From the NCBI GenBank assembly GCA_964512305.1, contig CAZEIW010000112.1, positions 1-22,217 of the forward strand: a stretch of DNA of 22,217 nt, written 5' to 3'. How positions within the stretch are numbered: position 1 is the stretch's first letter; each line of letters opens with the position of its first letter. The notes under the pieces were generated by a model. That model did no database searches and had not been told where the DNA came from. It saw only the letters and a list, made by a program, of their open reading frames with translations. The stretch is from CAZEIW01 sp964512305 (GTDB lineage Bacteria; Pseudomonadota; Gammaproteobacteria; Burkholderiales; Burkholderiaceae_F). Shown here piece after piece: positions 15,277 to 22,217 of this stretch. Position numbers and translations under genes: made by a program.

Positions 15277-15849
15277 ATGAAGGAGCTCCTCAGACCCGCC
15301 GTGACGCTGTTCGCGGTGCTGTCCATCATCACCGGCCTCGCCTATCCGGCGGTCGTGACCGGAATCGGCCAGGTGCTGTTTCCGTCGCAGGCGGCCGGGA
15401 GCCTGATCGTGCGCGACGGCAAGCCGGTGGGTTCGCTGCTCATTGGCCAGAACTTCTCGGAGCCGAAGTACTTCTGGGGCCGCCTGTCGGCCACGGCGCC
15501 GCAGCCGAACAACGGCACCGCTTCCGGCGGTTCCAATCTCGGGCCGCTCAACCCGGCGCTGATCGATGCCGTCAAGGGCCGCCTCGACGCGCTCAAAGCG
15601 GCGGATCCCGACAACGCGCAACCGGTGCCGGTCGACCTCGTGACCGCATCGGCCAGCGGGCTGGATCCCGACATCAGCCCGGCGGCGGCGCAGTACCAGG
15701 TGAAGCGCGTGGCGCAGGCACGCGGTCTTCCGGTCGAACGCGTCGCGGCGATGGTGGCCGAGCACACCCAGGGCAGGCAGTGGGGTCTCTTCGGGGAGCC
15801 GCGGGTCAACGTGCTCGAGCTCAATCTCGCCCTCGACGCCGCGCCTTGA
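15277..15849 (+). CDS. kdpC: KdpC, accessory subunit of KdpFABC
   Basis: 190 residues from ATG 15277, with GGAGA (15264-15268) upstream; an ATG at 15272 is out of frame. One N-terminal membrane helix (TLFAVLSIITGLAYPAVVTGIG) is followed by a periplasmic domain with the family signatures GSLLIGQNF, YFWGRLSAT, SGGSNLGPLNP, VTASASGLDPDISPAAA and VNVLELNLAL. KdpC stabilises the complex and raises its K+ affinity. It is the last gene of the operon; no kdpD or kdpE follows, whereas many bacteria carry them here. A palindromic repeat lies 2 bases after the stop. Confidence 0.97.
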   Translation: MKELLRPAVTLFAVLSIITGLAYPAVVTGIGQVLFPSQAAGSLIVRDGKPVGSLLIGQNFSEPKYFWGRLSATAPQPNNGTASGGSNLGPLNPALIDAVKGRLDALKAADPDNAQPVPVDLVTASASGLDPDISPAAAQYQVKRVAQARGLPVERVAAMVAEHTQGRQWGLFGEPRVNVLELNLALDAAP

Positions 15850-15851
15850 CT

Positions 15852-15891
15852 CCCCTCTCCCGCTCCGCGGGAGAGGGGCCGGGGGTGAGGG
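15852..15891. repeat. REP-like palindrome after kdpC (copy 2), possible terminator
   Basis: CCCCTCTCCCGC (15852-15863), loop TCC, then GCGGGAGAGGGG (15867-15878): a 12-bp perfect stem. It is followed by CCGGGGGTGAGGG (15879-15891), the tail typical of this dispersed family. It sits directly behind the last kdp gene and could act as a 3'-end stabiliser or Rho-dependent stop; there is no T-run. The rest of the gap to 15969 shows nothing else. Confidence 0.82.
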
Positions 15892-15969
15892 CGGCGCTAC
15901 CGAATTTTCACCCACGCAGCGCCCCGATTTTCCGCAACCGGCGCGCCGCCGACGTGCCAGGATCGGCGG

Positions 15970-16560
15970 GTGCAAGCCGCTCCTGACACTCCCGCCGATA
16001 CCCCCACCGACGCGCCACGAGAGTCCGGGGGCCACGCCGCCGACGTCGATCACGCCGCCCTCGAGCGCCTTTTCTCGAGGTGGTACGAGCCGCTGCAAGC
16101 GGCCGCCCATGCGCGGCTCGCCAGCACCGAGCTGACCCTGCTCGATACGACTTCGCTGGTGCACGAGTGCTACCTGCGGTGCGCGAAGGCCGGCGTGCCG
16201 GCCGCGGAGCAGGGGCGCTTTCTCGTGTACGCGGCGCGCGTGATGCGCTCGGTGATCGTCGACTTCGCGCGCCAGCGCTGCGCGGGACGCCGCGGTGGCG
16301 GTGCCGTCCGGGGCGAGCTCGATGCGGAGCTCCTCGACCAGGTCGCCGCCCCGGAAGGCGAGGTGATCCGGGTCAGCGAGGCGCTCGACGAACTGGCCCG
16401 CGTCGATCGGCGCCTGGTCCAGGTGGTCGAGATGCGCTATTTCGCCGGCCTGAACGACGCCGAGATCGCGCGCGCGCTCGGCGTCACCGACCGCACGGTT
16501 CGGCGCGACTGGCGCAAGGCCCGCCTGCTGCTGGCAATGGCAATCAGGCCGCCGCGTTGA
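15970..16560 (+). CDS. ECF-type RNA polymerase sigma factor (Sigma70_ECF / TIGR02999-like)
   Basis: 196 residues from GTG 15970, with AGGA (15959-15962) 7 bases upstream. After a Pro/Ala/Asp-rich disordered N-terminus of about 25 residues, region 2 shows LERLFSRWYEPLQAAAHARL, TTSLVHECYLR and YAARVMRSVIVDFARQR. Region 4 shows LDELARVDRRLVQVVEMRYF, then a helix-turn-helix LNDAEIARALGVTDRTVRRDWRKARLLL. The domain order and the LVHE/VDFAR motifs match the Sigma70_ECF (PF07638, TIGR02999) group, often found beside Ser/Thr kinase genes. Here no kinase or anti-sigma factor is adjacent; the next gene converges on it 36 bp away. Target promoters are unknown. Confidence 0.88.
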   Translation: MQAAPDTPADTPTDAPRESGGHAADVDHAALERLFSRWYEPLQAAAHARLASTELTLLDTTSLVHECYLRCAKAGVPAAEQGRFLVYAARVMRSVIVDFARQRCAGRRGGGAVRGELDAELLDQVAAPEGEVIRVSEALDELARVDRRLVQVVEMRYFAGLNDAEIARALGVTDRTVRRDWRKARLLLAMAIRPPR

Positions 16561-16596
16561 CGGCACCCGGGCGATGCCGGGGCGTGAGCGGCGCGC

Positions 16597-17970
16597 TCAA
16601 AACGACGAGGCGAGGCTGCCGTCGGTGCCTGCGACGATGTAGTGGTTCCCATTGCTGATCAGGGAACTCGGGGCCGCGATTCCCGTGCCGCCCGCGGCCA
16701 CCTGCCAGCCCGCGCCGGGATTGGCGGCGTGGAACGGGTTGGTGTAAGCGATGCCGTTCGCGTCGACGGCGACGAAGCGCGTCGTGTACGCGATGTCCAC
16801 GAGGTTCGCCGCCCCCGGAATCGCGCCGATCGTCCAGACGGGCGCGCCGCTGGGAAGGTATGCGTAGGCGCCGTTGTCTCCGACCGCGACCCAGGTGTTG
16901 ATCGCCACCACCCCGCCGTTGGCAACGCTCAGGTCGAAGTTGCCGTATGCGACCGCGCGCAAGGTATCGGAGCCGACGTTGTTGGCGACCCAGCCCGCGC
17001 CCGAGGTCGACAGGAGCAGGCCGTTGTCGCCGAGCGCAACGCACTCGGCGCCGAGGCAGCGGATCGCGTGCAGGTTGCTGGGGCTCACGCTCGCCGGCCA
17101 GCTCTGGCTCGTCCAGTTGATGCCGTCCGGGCTCGCCTCGATGATGCCGCCGTCGCCGACGGCGATGAACTGGCCGCTGGCAAACGTGATCGCGCGCAGT
17201 GACTGGTTGTCGGGGTTGGCCGTCGTGCTCGCGTTGGGGGGCACGCCCACGTTCCAGTTCTTGCCGTCGATGCTCCACGCCGACACGCCGCCGTCGCCGA
17301 CCGCGACGAATCGAAAGGCCGCGGGCACCAGCGAGAAGACCGACGTCACCGCGTTGAGGCTGACCGCCGGTGCCGTGGCGCCCGCCGGCAGCCAGTTCGC
17401 GGCTGCCCAGTCGCTGACCGATTTCCAGTCGGTGTCGGTCGCGCTGGGGCCGCTGTTCCAAGACACCGCGCCTGAGGGACCGACCGCCACATAGATGCCC
17501 ATGGCCGGGCACGCGGCCTGCTCGGCGAATCCCAGGGCTTTGGTTGGAATCCCCGTGACCTTGCCGCTGAGCCAGGTGTCGCCCGCCGGGCGCGGGGTTG
17601 CCGAGACGACGGGGCTACCGGGCCCGCCGGGCGAGGTTCCGGTGCGCGCGTTGACGGTCGCATACAGCGCCAGGCCGTTGAGCACGGTGATTCCCGAAGT
17701 CCCATTGCACAACGTGGTCGGCATCCCGGCGTTCGGGATCGCGCGCCCGTCCGGCAGGTTGGGCCAGTTCAGGGTGTTCAGCGTCGGGTCGCTGGCGACG
17801 AAGACCCAGTATTCGACGCCGGGCTCGATGTTCCATGTCAGCGTGACCGTGCCGTCGCCCGCGACCGCCTGCAGGGCCGGGGGCGAGGGCTGGGAACTGC
17901 CGCTGTTGCCGAGGCAGCCGGCGATCGACACGGTGATGGCCAACAGGGGCCAGGAAAGCCAGGATTTCAC
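16597..17970 (-). CDS. Lipoprotein with FnIII-like and YCF48/BNR-type beta-propeller repeats
   Basis: 457 residues from a GTG start (reverse complement of 17968-17970), with AAGG about 6 bases upstream. The N-terminus is a lipoprotein signal (LLAITVSIAGC), so Cys19 should be lipidated. The next part (about 30-125) is an FnIII-like beta-sandwich (PPALQAVAGDGTVTLTWN). Residues 130-457 contain repeated blades built on (F)VAVGDGG followed by S.DG.NW: FRFVAVGDGGVSAWSIDGKNW, QFIAVGDGGIIEASPDGINW, ECVALGDNGLLLSTSGAGW, TWVAVGDNGAYAY, TRFVAVDANGIAYT. This resembles YCF48/BNR-type propellers. It probably sits in the outer membrane or periplasm; ligand and role are unknown. It is transcribed divergently from hemerythrin and convergently with the sigma factor. 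Confidence 0.83.
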   Translation of the reverse strand: MKSWLSWPLLAITVSIAGCLGNSGSSQPSPPALQAVAGDGTVTLTWNIEPGVEYWVFVASDPTLNTLNWPNLPDGRAIPNAGMPTTLCNGTSGITVLNGLALYATVNARTGTSPGGPGSPVVSATPRPAGDTWLSGKVTGIPTKALGFAEQAACPAMGIYVAVGPSGAVSWNSGPSATDTDWKSVSDWAAANWLPAGATAPAVSLNAVTSVFSLVPAAFRFVAVGDGGVSAWSIDGKNWNVGVPPNASTTANPDNQSLRAITFASGQFIAVGDGGIIEASPDGINWTSQSWPASVSPSNLHAIRCLGAECVALGDNGLLLSTSGAGWVANNVGSDTLRAVAYGNFDLSVANGGVVAINTWVAVGDNGAYAYLPSGAPVWTIGAIPGAANLVDIAYTTRFVAVDANGIAYTNPFHAANPGAGWQVAAGGTGIAAPSSLISNGNHYIVAGTDGSLASSF

Positions 17971-18009
17971 GAGACACCTTCGAAAATAGGTCGCAAGCGG
18001 GATCCGCGG

Positions 18010-18024
18010 GCAAGGACGCCTTGC
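18010..18024. promoter_or_regulatory. Short palindrome in the divergent lipoprotein/hemerythrin intergenic region
   Basis: GCAAGG-ACG-CCTTGC is a perfect 6-bp-arm palindrome. It is flanked by two GGATCC copies (18000-18005 and 18036-18041), inside the 221-base gap between two divergent genes. The location suits an operator or a leader hairpin, but I cannot assign a factor and see no clear -35/-10 pair in the gap. Confidence 0.25.
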
Positions 18025-18191
18025 GGTCCGCCGACGGATCCGGGCGAGAGGATAACCGAGTGCCCGGTCCGGCCGGCTTGCGGCGGCGGCGGCGAACGCC
18101 TGTTGCGCTCGATCAACGTCGGTGCCGGCCCGAACGCCGTAGCATATGGCGGGGTACGGCGGGTTTGGCAGAAGTTCGGAAAGGATTTCCG

Positions 18192-18587
18192 ATGACCACA
18201 GGCACCGCGTCGATCCGGCACGATCAGCTGCTGGTCGGCTTCAAGCCGATCGACGATCTGCACAGGGAATTCCAGGCGATCGTCGACGCCTTGAACGACC
18301 CCGAGGAAGCCGACTACGGCGAGCTGCTCCTCGTGTTGCACCAGCACCTGCTGCGCCACTGCAGGACCGAAGAGCAGTTCATGCTGCAGGAGAACTATCC
18401 GCACTACGAGCGGCACAAGCGCGCGCACGAGCACCTGCTCGAGTCCGTATCCGACGTGCGCCGCAAGTTCGACGCCGGCGACATCGACGCCGTGCACCGC
18501 TACACGTCGGACCTGATGAGCTGGTTCGCGATCCACGCGACCAGCGAAGACAGCGAGTTGGCGACGTTCCTGCGCGGGCACGACTAG
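18192..18587 (+). CDS. Bacteriohemerythrin
   Basis: 131 residues from ATG 18192, with AGGA (18182-18185) 6 bases upstream; the frame is open further upstream but has no better start. The diiron O2-binding ligand set of hemerythrins is present: His24 (DDLHREF), His56 and Glu60 (HCRTEE), His75 and His79 (HKRAH), and His115 with Asp120 (HATSED). A single-domain protein of this size is a cytoplasmic O2 or NO binder, used for oxygen storage, delivery or sensing. It lies 9 bp ahead of the acyl-CoA dehydrogenase gene and is probably co-transcribed with it. Confidence 0.9.
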   Translation: MTTGTASIRHDQLLVGFKPIDDLHREFQAIVDALNDPEEADYGELLLVLHQHLLRHCRTEEQFMLQENYPHYERHKRAHEHLLESVSDVRRKFDAGDIDAVHRYTSDLMSWFAIHATSEDSELATFLRGHD

Positions 18588-18596
18588 CCGTTCGCG

Positions 18597-19850
18597 ATGG
18601 ACTTCGAATACTCGCCTCGCGTCAAGGAGTTGCAGGCGCGGGTGCGCGACTTCATCGACCGCTACGTGCTGCCGGCAAACCGCCAGTGGCAGGCCGAGGC
18701 CGAGCACGGCCGCTACCCACTCGAACTGGTGAACGACCTCAAGGCGCTCGCGCGCGACGAAGGGTTGTGGAACCTGTTCCTGCCCGGGCTCCGCGACGAC
18801 GAGCCCGGGACGCGCCTGACCAACCTCGAATACGCGCCGCTGGCCGAGATCATGGGGCGGGTGTTCTGGTCGTCGGAGGCGTTCAACTGCAGCGCGCCGG
18901 ACACCGGCAACATGGAGATGCTGCATCTGGCGGCGACGCCCGAGCAGCGCGCCCGCTGGCTGCAGCCTTTGCTCGAGGGAACGATCCGGTCGGCCTTCGC
19001 GATGACCGAGCCCGATGTGGCCTCGTCGGACGCGACCAACATCCAGACCAGCATCCGGCGCGACGGCGGCCAGTACGTGATCAACGGCCGCAAATGGTTC
19101 ACCACCGGCGCTCTGCACCCGAACTGCCGGTTCGCCATCGTCATGGGCGTCTCGGGCGCGGACGACCGGACGTCGGCGCACGAGCGCCATTCGATGGTGA
19201 TCGTTCCGCTCGAGTCGCCGGGCGTCACCATCGTGCGCAACCTGCCCATCGTCAATCACCTGGCGGTCGAGGGGCACTGCGAAGTTTTGTTCCGCGATGT
19301 CCGCGTGCCGGTGGCGAACCTCGTCGGCGCGGAGGGCGGAGGCTTCGCGCTGGCGCAGGCGCGCCTGGGTCCGGGCCGGATCCACCACTGCATGCGGACG
19401 ATCGGCCAGTGCGAGCTGGCCCTGGAAATGGCGTGCGAGCGCGCGCTCGAGCGCAAGGCCTTCGGCAAGTACCTCGCCGACTACGCAAATGTCCAGGAGT
19501 GGATCGCCGAATCGCGGCTCGAGATCGACCAGGCCCGCCTGCTGGTGCTGCGGGCCGCCGACAAGATCGACCGCCAGGGCAACCAGGCGGCACGGATCGA
19601 CGTGTCGGCGATCAAGGTCGTCGCGCCACGCCTGCAAACCCGGGTTCTCGACCGTGCGATGCAGGTGTTCGGCGCGATGGGCCTCACCAACGACACGCCG
19701 CTCGCCTTTCTGTGGACCTGGGGCCGGGCGCTGCGCTTCATCGACGGGCCCGACGAGGTTCATCTGCGGGTGGTCGCGCGCGACGAGCTGGCCAAGGCGC
19801 GCCAGAACCGCGGCGCGACGGCCGCGTACTTCAGCCTGCCCGAACCGTAA
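18597..19850 (+). CDS. Acyl-CoA dehydrogenase, ACAD10/11-like
   Basis: 417 residues. The fold reads in order: helical N-terminal domain (MDFEYSPRVKELQARVRDFIDRYVLP), beta domain with the FAD-binding signature AFAMTEPDVASSDATNI and NGRKWFTTGA, and a helical C-terminal domain with ALERKAFGKYLADYANVQEWIAE and MQVFGAMGLTNDTPLA. The C-terminal DGPDEVH (Asp383 onward) is characteristic of the ACAD10/11 lineage. The position of the usual catalytic Glu of medium-chain dehydrogenase is Asp383 in my eye alignment, which is inference. The enzyme would oxidise an acyl-CoA to the 2-enoyl-CoA, passing electrons to ETF; substrate unknown. Start ATG 18597 is 9 bp after the hemerythrin stop. No Shine-Dalgarno is strong, which fits coupling to the upstream gene. 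Confidence 0.93.
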   Translation: MDFEYSPRVKELQARVRDFIDRYVLPANRQWQAEAEHGRYPLELVNDLKALARDEGLWNLFLPGLRDDEPGTRLTNLEYAPLAEIMGRVFWSSEAFNCSAPDTGNMEMLHLAATPEQRARWLQPLLEGTIRSAFAMTEPDVASSDATNIQTSIRRDGGQYVINGRKWFTTGALHPNCRFAIVMGVSGADDRTSAHERHSMVIVPLESPGVTIVRNLPIVNHLAVEGHCEVLFRDVRVPVANLVGAEGGGFALAQARLGPGRIHHCMRTIGQCELALEMACERALERKAFGKYLADYANVQEWIAESRLEIDQARLLVLRAADKIDRQGNQAARIDVSAIKVVAPRLQTRVLDRAMQVFGAMGLTNDTPLAFLWTWGRALRFIDGPDEVHLRVVARDELAKARQNRGATAAYFSLPEP

Positions 19851-20063
19851 GCCTGCCCGTATATATCAATCGAATCAGTGCTTTGCAGATCTGTTACACT
19901 CCTTCTCGCGTTCGTTTGAGTGTCGTCCCTCCTTGGTTGCTCCAGCCGGTCAGATCGGCCGCGCTTCTGCGTTGTCCCCAGGTCCGCGTCTCTTGATCGT
20001 CTGCCCGCCGAAACTCAACTGGCGGATTCACTCCTCACAAACTTCTCATAGGTAAAGTCGAAT
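19851..20063 (+). promoter_or_regulatory. Promoter and long 5' leader of the cold shock gene
   Basis: This 213-base gap is noticeably richer in A and T than its surroundings. A TACACT (19895-19900) could be a -10 element but has no good -35 partner; a TATATA run lies at 19862-19867. If transcription starts near 19907, the leader is about 155 bases, as is usual for cold-shock mRNAs whose leaders refold with temperature. AGGT (20050-20053) is the likely ribosome site, 10 bases from the ATG. No ORF is evident here. Confidence 0.4.
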
Positions 20064-20267
20064 ATGGCTACCGGTACCGTCAAGTGGTTCAATGATGCAA
20101 AGGGCTTCGGGTTCATCACGCCGGAAGACGGCGGCAAGGATCTCTTCGCCCACTTCTCCGAAATCCAGGGCAACGGCTTCAAGTCGCTCCAGGAAGGTCA
20201 GCGCGTCGAGTTCGTCGTCACGCAGGGCGCCAAGGGCCCGCAGGCGACGCAGATCCGCCCGATCTGA
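20064..20267 (+). CDS. cspA: CspA-family cold shock protein
   Basis: 67 residues, the typical single cold-shock-domain length. The RNA-binding motifs are present: KWFNDAKGFGFI (RNP1 KGFGFI) and DLFAHFSEI (RNP2 LFAHF, where VFVHF is more usual). GQRVEFVVTQGAKGPQATQI closes the OB fold. It binds single-stranded RNA and DNA, acting as an RNA chaperone or antiterminator; members can be cold-induced or constitutive and the sequence does not say which. It is preceded by a long leader and followed 20 bases later by a hairpin with a T-run, suggesting a monocistronic transcript. The gene symbol marks the family, not a proven ortholog. Confidence 0.95.
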   Translation: MATGTVKWFNDAKGFGFITPEDGGKDLFAHFSEIQGNGFKSLQEGQRVEFVVTQGAKGPQATQIRPI

Positions 20268-20287
20268 CGCGGTAAAGTAGTGTCCGG

Positions 20288-20314
20288 CGGGCTGCGGCTG
20301 TTCGCGGCCCGTTT
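20288..20314 (+). terminator. Rho-independent terminator after the cold shock gene
   Basis: CGGGCTGCG (20288-20296) and CGCGGCCCG (20303-20311) form a 9-bp stem with one G-U pair and a GCTGTT loop, directly followed by TTT. It lies 20 bases after the stop codon and just before the next small gene. The T-run is short, so read-through is possible. Confidence 0.55.
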
Positions 20315-20350
20315 AACCCATTCCGCCGGAGCCCGACGGTCCCGGACGGC

Positions 20351-20357
20351 AAGGAGG
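20351..20357 (+). promoter_or_regulatory. Perfect Shine-Dalgarno that decides a CTG start
   Basis: AAGGAGG matches the anti-Shine-Dalgarno fully and ends 5 bases before CTG 20363. No ATG, GTG or TTG lies at a suitable distance in the frame of the small basic protein. This site is the main reason for calling that gene from CTG. Confidence 0.65.
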
Positions 20358-20362
20358 ACACC

Positions 20363-20545
20363 CTGGCCAAGCCCAACTACTCGTTCGAGAAGCGCCAGCG
20401 CGAACTGGCCCGCAAGAAGAAGCAGGAAGAAAAGCGGCTGCAGCGTCAGGCGCGACCCAAGGCGGACGAGCCGGCCATGCCGGACGCCGCCGGTGATCCC
20501 GAAAAGGCGACCGGAATCGCACCGCCCAAGCCCGACGCGGCTTGA
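20363..20545 (+). CDS. Small basic protein (60 aa) with an apparent CTG start
   Basis: The frame gives 60 residues: MAKPNYSFEKRQRELARKKKQEEKRL, then a Lys/Arg/Pro-rich stretch and a tail ending APPKPDAA (TGA at 20543-20545). The MAKPNYxFEKRQxELAKKKKQEEK pattern is one I recall as a conserved small protein of betaproteobacteria, often near cold shock genes. The first half should be a strongly basic helix, and the second half looks disordered. It has no Cys and no membrane segment. Such composition suits RNA or ribosome binding, but no function is known to me. The start codon is CTG, supported by AAGGAGG 5 bases upstream and by the conserved N-terminus beginning exactly there. It lies behind the csp terminator and 96 bases before the DUF427 gene. 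Confidence 0.68.
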   Translation: MAKPNYSFEKRQRELARKKKQEEKRLQRQARPKADEPAMPDAAGDPEKATGIAPPKPDAA

Positions 20546-20641
20546 CCGTTCCGGCGTAATCTAAGCGCCCACCTTTATCGGCTGCGGGCGCCCGTGTCGT
20601 ACCCGATGACCCGCGCGCCGGCCCGACGGGAGCGCGAGATC

Positions 20642-20923
20642 ATGAAAGCTGTCTGGAACGGCACGGTGATCGCCGAGAGCCAGGACACGGTCGTCGTCGA
20701 GGGGAACCACTACTTTCCCATCGCCTCGGTGAACCGGCAGTACCTGCGCCCGAGCGCGACGACGACGGTTTGCTCCTGGAAGGGCACCGCGAACTACTAC
20801 GACCTCGTCGTCGGCGATCGCGTCAATCGCGACGCGGTGTGGTATTACGACAAGCCAAGCCCGGCCGCGAAGCAGATCGAGGGCCGGTGCGCCTTCTGGC
20901 ACGGCGTGCAGGTCGCCGAATAG
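20642..20923 (+). CDS. DUF427 domain protein
   Basis: 93 residues from ATG 20642, with GGGAG (20628-20632) upstream. An in-frame GTG or ATG further up would add about 16 unrelated residues, and family members usually begin MKAxWNGxVIAES as here. The whole length is one DUF427 (PF04248) domain: WNGTVIAES, VVVEGNHYFP, TVCSWKGTANYYDLVVG, NRDAVWYYDKPSPAAKQI and RCAFWHGVQV. The family is a small beta-rich cytoplasmic fold with conserved Cys, Trp and aromatic residues; its biochemical role is not established. It stops 38 bases before the dioxygenase gene on the same strand, so the two may share a transcript. Confidence 0.9.
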   Translation: MKAVWNGTVIAESQDTVVVEGNHYFPIASVNRQYLRPSATTTVCSWKGTANYYDLVVGDRVNRDAVWYYDKPSPAAKQIEGRCAFWHGVQVAE

Positions 20924-20961
20924 GGCGCATCCGGCAGGGCATCGAATCGAGGACGATCGAG

Positions 20962-22038
<1,077 letters not shown>

Positions 22039-22056
22039 GCGCGTCTGCGCCCTTCC

Positions 22057-22092
22057 CCCTCTCCCGCTTGCGGGAGAGGGTCGGGGTGAGGG
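22057..22092. repeat. REP-like palindrome after hppD (copy 3)
   Basis: CCCTCTCCCGC (22057-22067), spacer TT, GCGGGAGAGGG (22070-22080), then TCGGGGTGAGGG (22081-22092). It has the same core and tail as copy 2. It lies 18 bases after the hppD stop and before the next gene, so it may also serve as a transcript end. Confidence 0.85.
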
Positions 22093-22163
22093 TCGTCGAT
22101 TTAACCCCCCCTCCCCACATCCACCGTTTAAGGAAGGATCGCCCCCTTGAACGGAGTTGGACC

Positions 22164-22217
22164 ATGTCCCCGATTTGCATTCTTCTCGCCGCGTCGGCTG
22201 CCGTGGCGGCTTGCAGC
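22164..22217 (+). CDS. Start of a putative lipoprotein gene (3' truncated)
   Basis: ATG 22164 has GGAG (22153-22156) 7 bases upstream. The frame stays open to the window edge, giving 18 residues: MSPICILLAASAAVAACS. This reads as a short lipoprotein signal with a lipobox-like VAAC, so Cys17 would be lipidated; an ordinary secretion signal is possible. Too little is visible to name the product. Confidence 0.5.
   Translation, partial: MSPICILLAASAAVAACS

Noticed and set aside
13282..15849. 855-codon open frame on the plus strand apparently fusing to kdpC
   Set aside because: Its first 660 codons are an out-of-frame shadow of kdpB (Arg/Gly-rich). Only the part from ATG 15277 is real, as kdpC.
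15178..16566. 462-codon minus-strand frame across the kdpB end, kdpC and the sigma factor
   Set aside because: It crosses three well-supported plus-strand genes and the palindromic repeat, and shows no domain.
16561..16596. Hairpin CCCGG...CCGGG between the sigma factor and lipoprotein genes
   Set aside because: The stem is only 5 bp with no T-run, too weak to call a terminator.
20280..20564. 94-codon plus-strand frame after the cold shock gene
   Set aside because: It runs through the csp terminator hairpin with Arg/Ser-rich sequence. The real gene here is the 60-aa protein in another frame behind AAGGAGG.

Overview
The window is very GC-rich and densely coded. It carries a kdpFABC potassium pump, an Fe(II) 4-hydroxyphenylpyruvate dioxygenase, a CspA-type cold shock gene, Gram-negative lipoprotein and periplasmic genes, and dispersed CCCTCTCCCGC/GCGGGAGAGGG palindromes. 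Together these suggest a proteobacterial chromosome, most likely a betaproteobacterium near Burkholderiales. That placement is inferred from gene content and style, not from a marker gene. I see no tRNA, rRNA, CRISPR array, transposase or phage gene.

Layout. (1) 1-8017, plus strand: a run of exported proteins. It starts with the 3' part of a very large secreted beta-helix protein ending in two choice-of-anchor-D type Ig domains. After a 271-base gap come a small exported protein, two tandem paralogous LolA-like periplasmic proteins, and a periplasmic c-type cytochrome fused to a type I periplasmic-binding-protein-like domain. The last four are packed at 12 bp, 20 bp and a 4-bp overlap and look like one operon. 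(2) 8042-10933: two paralogous NarL/LiaS-type sensor histidine kinases facing each other tail to tail, 21 bp apart, with no response regulator beside them. (3) 11133-15849: a 30-aa membrane peptide, then kdpF, kdpA, kdpB and kdpC; kdpDE is absent here. A perfect 13-bp-arm palindrome sits between kdpA and kdpB, and a relative follows kdpC. (4) 15970-17970: an ECF-type sigma factor converging on a YCF48/BNR-like lipoprotein. (5) 18192-19850: a bacteriohemerythrin 9 bp ahead of an ACAD10/11-like acyl-CoA dehydrogenase. (6) 19851-22038: a cold shock gene with a long leader and a likely terminator, a 60-aa basic protein that apparently starts at CTG behind a perfect Shine-Dalgarno, a DUF427 protein, and 4-hydroxyphenylpyruvate dioxygenase. 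A third palindrome and the first 18 codons of a lipoprotein gene close the window.

How they may work together. The kdp genes form one high-affinity K+ pump. In the left third, everything is exported or membrane-bound. A redox/ligand-binding fusion protein abuts a sensor kinase, so a periplasmic redox or ligand-sensing pathway is the best candidate here for something undescribed; this is inference from order and domain content. The right part is mostly housekeeping or catabolic: tyrosine breakdown, acyl-CoA oxidation and cold response.
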